Positions 58,473 to 64,000 of a stretch of 64,000 nt of DNA are shown here, piece after piece. The position numbers were made by a program, and so were the translations under genes. Source of the DNA: Cryptomeria japonica (Eukaryota; Streptophyta; Pinopsida; Cupressales; Cupressaceae); the NCBI RefSeq assembly GCF_030272615.1, contig NC_081407.1:380453179-380517178 (forward strand), written 5' to 3'. The notes beneath the pieces are model-generated. The model had not been told where the DNA came from. It saw only the letters and a list, made by a program, of their open reading frames with translations, and made no database searches. How positions within the stretch are numbered: the first letter of the stretch is position 1; each line of letters begins with the position of its first letter.

Positions 58473-59987
58473 TGATGCAGAGGGTTTGGGATGTTATATC
58501 ACTTTCTTGGTTTTTACTCAAAAAGGGTCTCCACTTGGTATCACCCAATGGACCATTGTCTTTAACCTTCTCAAGGTTTCTAGAGCTTACCCTAGATCCT
58601 TCCCAAGGATCTCTTCACTCAGGACAACTCACAATTGACAAGGAGTCTCCTACCCCTAAGGTTGCAACCCTTTCAACTAAGGACACCTAACAACCCCAAA
58701 CCCCAAGCAACAAGATCTTTAAACAAAAGGTGGAATCTAACCTATGTGAGTGTTTACACATGTGTTTTATGGAATTTGCACAGATCTTGACCCCTTAGAT
58801 GGGTGTTTACTAGCCCTTTGTATCTTTTCCCCTTTTGGACCTAGGAAATAGGGCTACAAGCAATTAGCCCTCCATTTGGAATTTTCTTGATTTGTCTCAC
58901 AACCTACCTAAACAACCACCTAAATAAATTTTATATTCAAATACCCTTTTGGACATTCTACAAGATTCCAAACTTCTGCATATGGGTTTTGAGTACGGAT
59001 GGTCAAACCCTATTGACCCTATTTAGCCTCTTCCAGCCGATATTGGGGTTTAAGCTCTCAAAATCTTCACCAGTCACAAAGGAATGAAAGGATAACACTT
59101 GCCAAGGGTTTTCACTTGTTCAAGGGTCCTTCTCATGCCAAGATTGACTATCCTTCAATCTGTTGTTCAAGGTTTCCACCCTCTTTTCCTACTGCACAGG
59201 TTTGCCACATGAGCGATGTCAAGCCAAGGGCATCATCTTAAGAAAGACAAATGACACTTCCTGTCTCCAAAACCACCAGGAACATATATTATACATGTCA
59301 AATCAACATCCTTCCAGGTTTCAGATCGATCTCATAGAGAGATGTTGATTTGTGTCACTGTTTGCATCCCAACCCTGGTTTTGAGGGTTTTGTTAGCCCA
59401 ATGAGATAGAAAATTCGCTTTCTTCCAAACTCGAAGGTTTCAAGACCTCAGATCAACTCTAAATGGATGGTGAACCTCTGCTACAACTTGCCGAAAGTTT
59501 AATTCATGCCCACCATTCACAAGGAATTATGCAAGAACAAAAAATTCAAGAAAAATGCAGGAAAACACAATAACCGTTTGCTTGAAGACAAGAAACTCAT
59601 TCAATATCACATTTCTAATCAGTAGGCATCGTTCCTCTAGGCTTATATCACGCCAAGGAACTCCTCCAACTACCTCCAACACATACAATCAACCAACTAA
59701 CCGTTGGGATAACCATATTTCAAAATCTTGCAAGAAAAGTTGCTTAAGACAACAATGCAACTTTGCAACTTTTGTCAACTTTCTACAATTCGGTCTTGCC
59801 TTCACACCAAAGGTCAAGAATGAACCTACCACATGTTGCAGACCCCTAAACACAAAAAATATATATAAAATGCCCATACAAGGCCTTTGACCAAGTTGAC
59901 ACACCTTAGGGCCTTAAGGCTTATTACACGACCTAGGCCTAAGCAATAGGCCTTCAAACACACACATTGCACATTCTATTCCTAACA
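58473..59987 (+). repeat. Repeat family R, copy 3 (probable solo LTR)
   Basis: It starts TGATGCAGAGG and ends TTCTATTCCTAACA. Reverse-complement blocks match copy 2 (CCTTGGGAAGGAT, CTCAAGGTTTC, CCAATGGACCATTG), and the TTGCAACTTTGCAACTTTTG block (59757-59778) recurs in all copies. It lies about 960 bp upstream of the host gene start. No target duplication could be fixed. Confidence 0.55.
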
Positions 59988-59999
59988 TAACCATGAATA

Positions 60000-60062
60000 A
60001 AAATGATGTAGACACATGTCAAAATGATGTAGACACATGTCAAAATAAAGTAGACACATGTC
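60000..60062. repeat. 21-bp tandem repeat, three units
   Basis: AAAATGATGTAGACACATGTC occurs twice exactly and once as AAAATAAAGTAGACACATGTC, head to tail. Confidence 0.95.
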
Positions 60063-60977
60063 CTAGTGCCCCTGCACCATAGATATCCTTATCTTGAATC
60101 ATAGATCCATTTTGCACATAAAAATCAAGTTGTTCACATATACTTCACTCCTTAGATGCCTCCTCCTTGCATATATAACAAAAAGTCAAGAACAAGAAAA
60201 ATCACAAGAAGATTGCTAAACAAATCATATGAACAATATGAGGTGAGCTTACCAAGATAGTGTAACCATGAAGCAAATATACTTAAACACACTAATAACT
60301 AGAACAAAACTTAAAGGTAGTAGTATAATAATGTTGCAAAGATTTAAAGAGCAAGAACATTTTTTAAGTTCTCCAACATTTAAACAAAGATGCAATAACA
60401 TTGAATTGTGTCAAGTAGTCTAGTATATGTAAATAATATAATTAAGAATCAAGCATAACCTTTTTAGTTTGGGAAGCATAACTTATATCCTATATTTATC
60501 ATTTTATCTTTTTGTTGTGCACTTTCAAACATGCACATTATATTGCCTTTCAAATGTAAAGATACATCTTATTAAAAAAAATCATATCATAAGTTAAATA
60601 AGTATATAACTACAATCCTAAAGAATTTTTAACAATATATCAAAAATATCCCCTATAATGTAATACAATCTTCCAAATTTTTTGCTTATAGGATAAAATT
60701 GCATATAATGGTCATATGATCACCAAATTAGGCATTAAGGGAAAGTGTGTGAGAATCGAGCATTTCGGTCTCTAAAACATTAAGATGCATAAATTATTGT
60801 CCAAATATGGTACTGATAAAATAAAGTCTTCCAACTACAAAATCATTTGGGATAACATTAATATAGCAATCTACTTGAACTAAATATAAAACAACCAATA
60901 AAATTGGTTGCAACAATTTTGTAGCAGATAAAACTTTTATAGTGTGTAGGCTTGAATTTTTAACTTAATGCACTTAG
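60063..60977. other. no recognisable gene
   Basis: AT-rich, no open frame of note, no repeat recognised. Confidence 0.5.
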
Positions 60978-61732
60978 TGTAGTGCTCCTCCCTGATCCAT
61001 CCTTCGTGATGCGAGGTGTAAGATATTGTGAGACTTTGCTATGATGATTGTTTGATGAGACTATGTTATGTTGATTAGAGCGGATATATGTATGGTATGA
61101 TCTATGCTCATGTGCAATGAATTTTGATTATGCTCTTTATTATTATGGATGATTACATGCTAAATATATGATCTATGCGTACTAACCCATGTATTAATAT
61201 ATTTTCTTATCTTATGAGATGCATCATGTATTGGATTTCTTTCTATGTGTTTGATTTTGTCTATGGTGCAAGGGGATGATATTTCGTCACTCACTTCGGA
61301 GAGACATGGGATGTCATGATTCCTCTTCACCAGTGTGCATGTGATTATTATGTATATATGCTTTTCTCTATGATGCAGGGTTGCAGATACGAGGCATTGA
61401 CTCCACTTGGTTTCACAGGTTTGAGTGTGCCTACATAATCCTGATGGAAGTTGTGGGAGATAGCATAAGGCTTGTTACTTAAACCCTTAGCTCTTGCTTG
61501 GAATTAGAGCAATGTTTCCTGTCTTGTGTCTACTTGATCGGAATGCCACATAGGCAAAATCCGATGACCTTGGTATGCTATGCATGGGTATGTGTTCGTG
61601 TTGCATATGGGTTTTATTTGCCATATTGTTTTTGGTAGATTTTAATTATAAATTTTTATCATAAGGTTTTATTTAAATTTGTGATAATTTAATAAAAGTA
61701 CCTATACTTGCATGTATTAAAATAAAATATGT

Positions 61733-61806
61733 CTATATATATATATTTGTGTGTGTATGTGTGTGTGCGCGCGCGCGCGTGTGTGTGTGTGAGAGAGAGA
61801 GAGAGA
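61733..61806. repeat. Compound microsatellite (TA)n(TG)n(CG)n(TG)n(GA)n
   Basis: TATATATATATATTT is followed by TGTGTGTATGTGTGTGTG, CGCGCGCGCG, TGTGTGTGTGTG and GAGAGAGAGAGAGA. The alternating purine-pyrimidine core (about 61748-61790) can form Z-DNA. Confidence 0.97.
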
Positions 61807-62637
61807 TCTCACCTTATTATTAACTAATTAACTTAATGAATTGATATTAATGTTCTAATTAACTAAATTAAAACACTAGCATGAATAATTAATAAATTAA
61901 GTCATAATTTAAAAGATGAAATAATTTAATATATTAAATAACCATAATGAAAATTATTAAATTGAAGTAATAAATTTAAAAGCAAGTTTCCATTTCTGGG
62001 GATGGAATTTTTTTTGGGAGGAAACTTTTTATTCTGGAAAAGTTTCCAGAAGAGGGGACTTCTTTCTGTTTTTTCGGCTTTTTGGGGGTTGCTCGAAGAA
62101 AATTGTAGAGGAAAGGCAGTTTTGGAATAGAAGATTGGGGATTCGAGCTTGCAGAGGGGGTTTTTAGACCTTGGGATTTAGTGTTTCCAAGTCGGTTTTC
62201 TTAGTTGATTTCCTTTGAATCGTGATTTGCTTATGCTTGATCCCCTCTTGTGTTTGGTTTAGAATTTGGAATATAAATGATCGCCTGTTGTGTTTAGGTA
62301 GATTTGCAAAGTCTGAACATTCATTTGATTTAAATCATGACTTGTTTGTATACCAAATCTTCTCTTCCTTAATCCATGCCAAATCTTTTATTTATGATCT
62401 TTCTTCCATTTTTGACCTGGCTGTATTCGTATCTATGTGCATTATTTAATTTTGTTTATGAGTGCATATTCTTGTGAGCCTCGCTGCATTGCACATTACC
62501 TGAATTAAGCGTTTTGATTGCATCATATTATTTGGTTATGTATTTTGTTTGCTTCCCTTTTATTTTATTTATTTTCTTGTTTTTTTTTTCTTTTTATTGC
62601 TATGCATTGGGGAGGTGTTGGACCTGCCACCCACGCT

Positions 62638-62735
62638 GGTGGGGAGGCCTCTACCTATGGGGTGGGAGGTTTCCTCCTCCACGTGGGTGGGGAGTCTTCC
62701 ACTCACAGTGTTGGGAGGGGGCTACCACCGTGCCG
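62638..62735. repeat. G-rich imperfect repeat, about 27-bp units
   Basis: GGTGGGGAGGCCTCTACC, GGTGGGAGGTTTCCTCC, GGTGGGGAGTCTTCCACTC and GGGAGGGGGCTACCACC follow one another. GC content is far above the surrounding sequence and several GGG runs are present. Confidence 0.75.
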
Positions 62736-63152
62736 TAGCATTTTCTTGCCAGTCCTTATCTTTGCAACATAGTCGCTTCGTCCCAAGGTTTGGGTTTTTC
62801 ACCAAGCATTTGGGTTTGGAGATTTTTGAGTTGATTTTTGTATTTGCTAATGTTTGGAAGGCAAGGGCTAGGGGAAAGGACCCAGTAGTTGTGTACCCTA
62901 ACTTCGCGCTTCTCAAAATCTTACTTGGAAATTTCAAATCACTCCGATTTTTTTACAGCAGCTTACTTGGCAAGTCCCCTGCTTATAACTAAGGTTTCGG
63001 GGCCACATCATCAAATATGATGCCACATCAGCATGCTTTTTGCCAAGGTGTCCAAAACAGCCCCCCCCAAAAGTGAGACCAATAGGCGTGCAAAAGAGAC
63101 CCCAATAGTTGTGCAGCTGACATGGCATCACCTGATTGGTTACTTTTTACAA

Positions 63153-63218
63153 TATTGGTACATTTCCCAACAACTATTGGTACATTTCCTAACAACTATT
63201 GGTACATTTCCTAACAAA
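63153..63218. repeat. 22-bp tandem repeat, three units
   Basis: TATTGGTACATTTCCCAACAAC, then two units with TCCTAACAA in place of TCCCAACAA. Spacing is exactly 22 bases (63153, 63175, 63197). Confidence 0.95.
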
Positions 63219-64000
63219 AATTGATATTTTTTGTTTCAAACAATAGGTTTTATTTGTTCAATTTTTGGAACAAAAGGTATCAACAACCCTCACAACAATT
63301 GGTACATGCTCAACTACTGGGTCCTTTCCCCTAGTGATTGATTTTTAGGGTTTTGTTTATTTGTGTACTATTTGTGACTGGAATCAATCTACTAGTAGTA
63401 GATGAGTTAGTCTTTGATGCTTGATACTTCTGGTTCTTGAGTATCCAAGAAAATATAATTATGTTCTGGAAGGATTTATTCTGTAATTGGGATATGTGTT
63501 TAATAATATTTGAGTTGTTAAATATTTAATATGTGCTGTATTTTCTTGATTTTTGGAAGTCAATTTAGGGGAAATTAGGACTCAAATAGTTCAATCACTT
63601 TATATTGGTTATTAACCACTTAATTCATTTATTTAGATATTTACTTGGTGGCTAAGTTCCTTAGTATGCTGAATGGAAATATAATGAAATTAAATTAGAT
63701 GAATGGGTATATATGTATGCAATGTTTTACAAAGTGATGCTAGTTATTTCAACAAAATTATTTTAATAATGTTTACTTATGCGTTGTTATTTAATTATTA
63801 ATAATGTTTACGTATTTGTATTTAGTTAAGTTTAATTTGAAGTTTATCCTACCTTTTAATCATCATTGTGGTAATGGGTGTGGGTTTGAGTTTTGTTGTC
63901 AAAATAACCCTTGTGCCATTTTTGTTAGGATGTTGATTATTAGGTGGCCTGGTTGCAATATTATCTTTAGACTTGTTTGGATCATATTCTGTTGTCCTAT

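Larger units (their letters stand above)
60978..64000. mobile_element. Second member of the long-LTR family, running off the window
   Basis: It begins TGTAGTGCTCCTCCCTG, like TGTAGTACCCCTAC at 2687. The stretch 61256-61470 aligns with 2925-3155: GCAAGGGGATGATATTTCGTC, TTCGGAGAGACA, TTTCACAGGTTTGAGTGTGCC and GGAGATAG. Beyond about 61500 the two copies diverge in sequence but keep the same AT-rich then GC-richer layout. The right end is not in the window, and no coding motif is seen. CTTAG precedes it as a possible target duplication. Confidence 0.6.

Noticed and set aside
62549-62992. 147-codon plus-strand frame
   Set aside because: It is open because of the G-rich repeat; three overlapping frames are open at once, and no domain is seen.
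63153-63218. Regular short repeats as a CRISPR array
   Set aside because: Units are head to tail with no spacers, and the window is a plant nuclear sequence.

Overview
This is a plant nuclear window made almost entirely of old, mutated, nested transposable elements, with one apparently intact host gene. The organism looks like a large-genome seed plant. A conifer or other gymnosperm fits best because gene density is very low, TE families are diverse and decayed, and LTR pairs differ at roughly one base in ten where compared by eye. The species is inference only.

Layout. (1) Positions 1-36850 are one nested stack, readable from insertion junctions. The oldest layer is a minus-strand Ty3/gypsy element (B). 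Its gag-protease-RT-RNase H remains lie at 33990-36850, and the end of its RNase H lies at 540-679. Element A (680-33989, minus strand) split that RNase H, leaving the near-duplicate GAAAT/AAAAT. A has an initiator-Met-type primer site and LTRs at 32862-33989 and 680-1270 plus 14772-14837. Its 3' LTR was invaded by a plus-strand L1-type LINE (about 1271-14771). The LINE was in turn hit by a 3.66-kb solo LTR (2687-6342, TSD TGACA) and by a 1.45-kb repeat called R (12033-13487). A's interior received a 14.3-kb Tat/Ogre-type gypsy element (18488-32804, minus strand, TSD CTTTT). This element has two RNase H domains, a G-patch, and a plant mobile domain (PMD) gene on the opposite strand between integrase and 3' LTR.

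(2) 36859-38777 is a poly(A)-tailed minus-strand element that encodes no visible reverse transcriptase. (3) 38883-45577 is a complete but decayed Ty1/copia element (plus strand, TSD GACTT). (4) 45583-55680 holds a Tat-like LTR with its polypurine tract, a long decayed unknown ORF (47755-50450), a solo LTR (52865-53300) and a candidate LTR start at 53640.

(5) 55685-57509 is a four-exon minus-strand host gene of 206 codons. It encodes a small coiled-coil, probably nuclear protein, and carries a 52-bp minisatellite in intron 1. (6) 58473-59987 is the third R copy. From 60978 to the window end lies a second, related member of the long-LTR family seen at 2687, containing a (TG/CG)n tract and short tandem repeats.

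No tRNA, rRNA or CRISPR array was found. Every transposon pol reading frame examined carries stops or frameshifts. Several catalytic motifs are also changed: LINE FADD to FAND, Tat YVDD to YVND, gypsy B FIDD to FLDH. These elements therefore look incapable of moving on their own.
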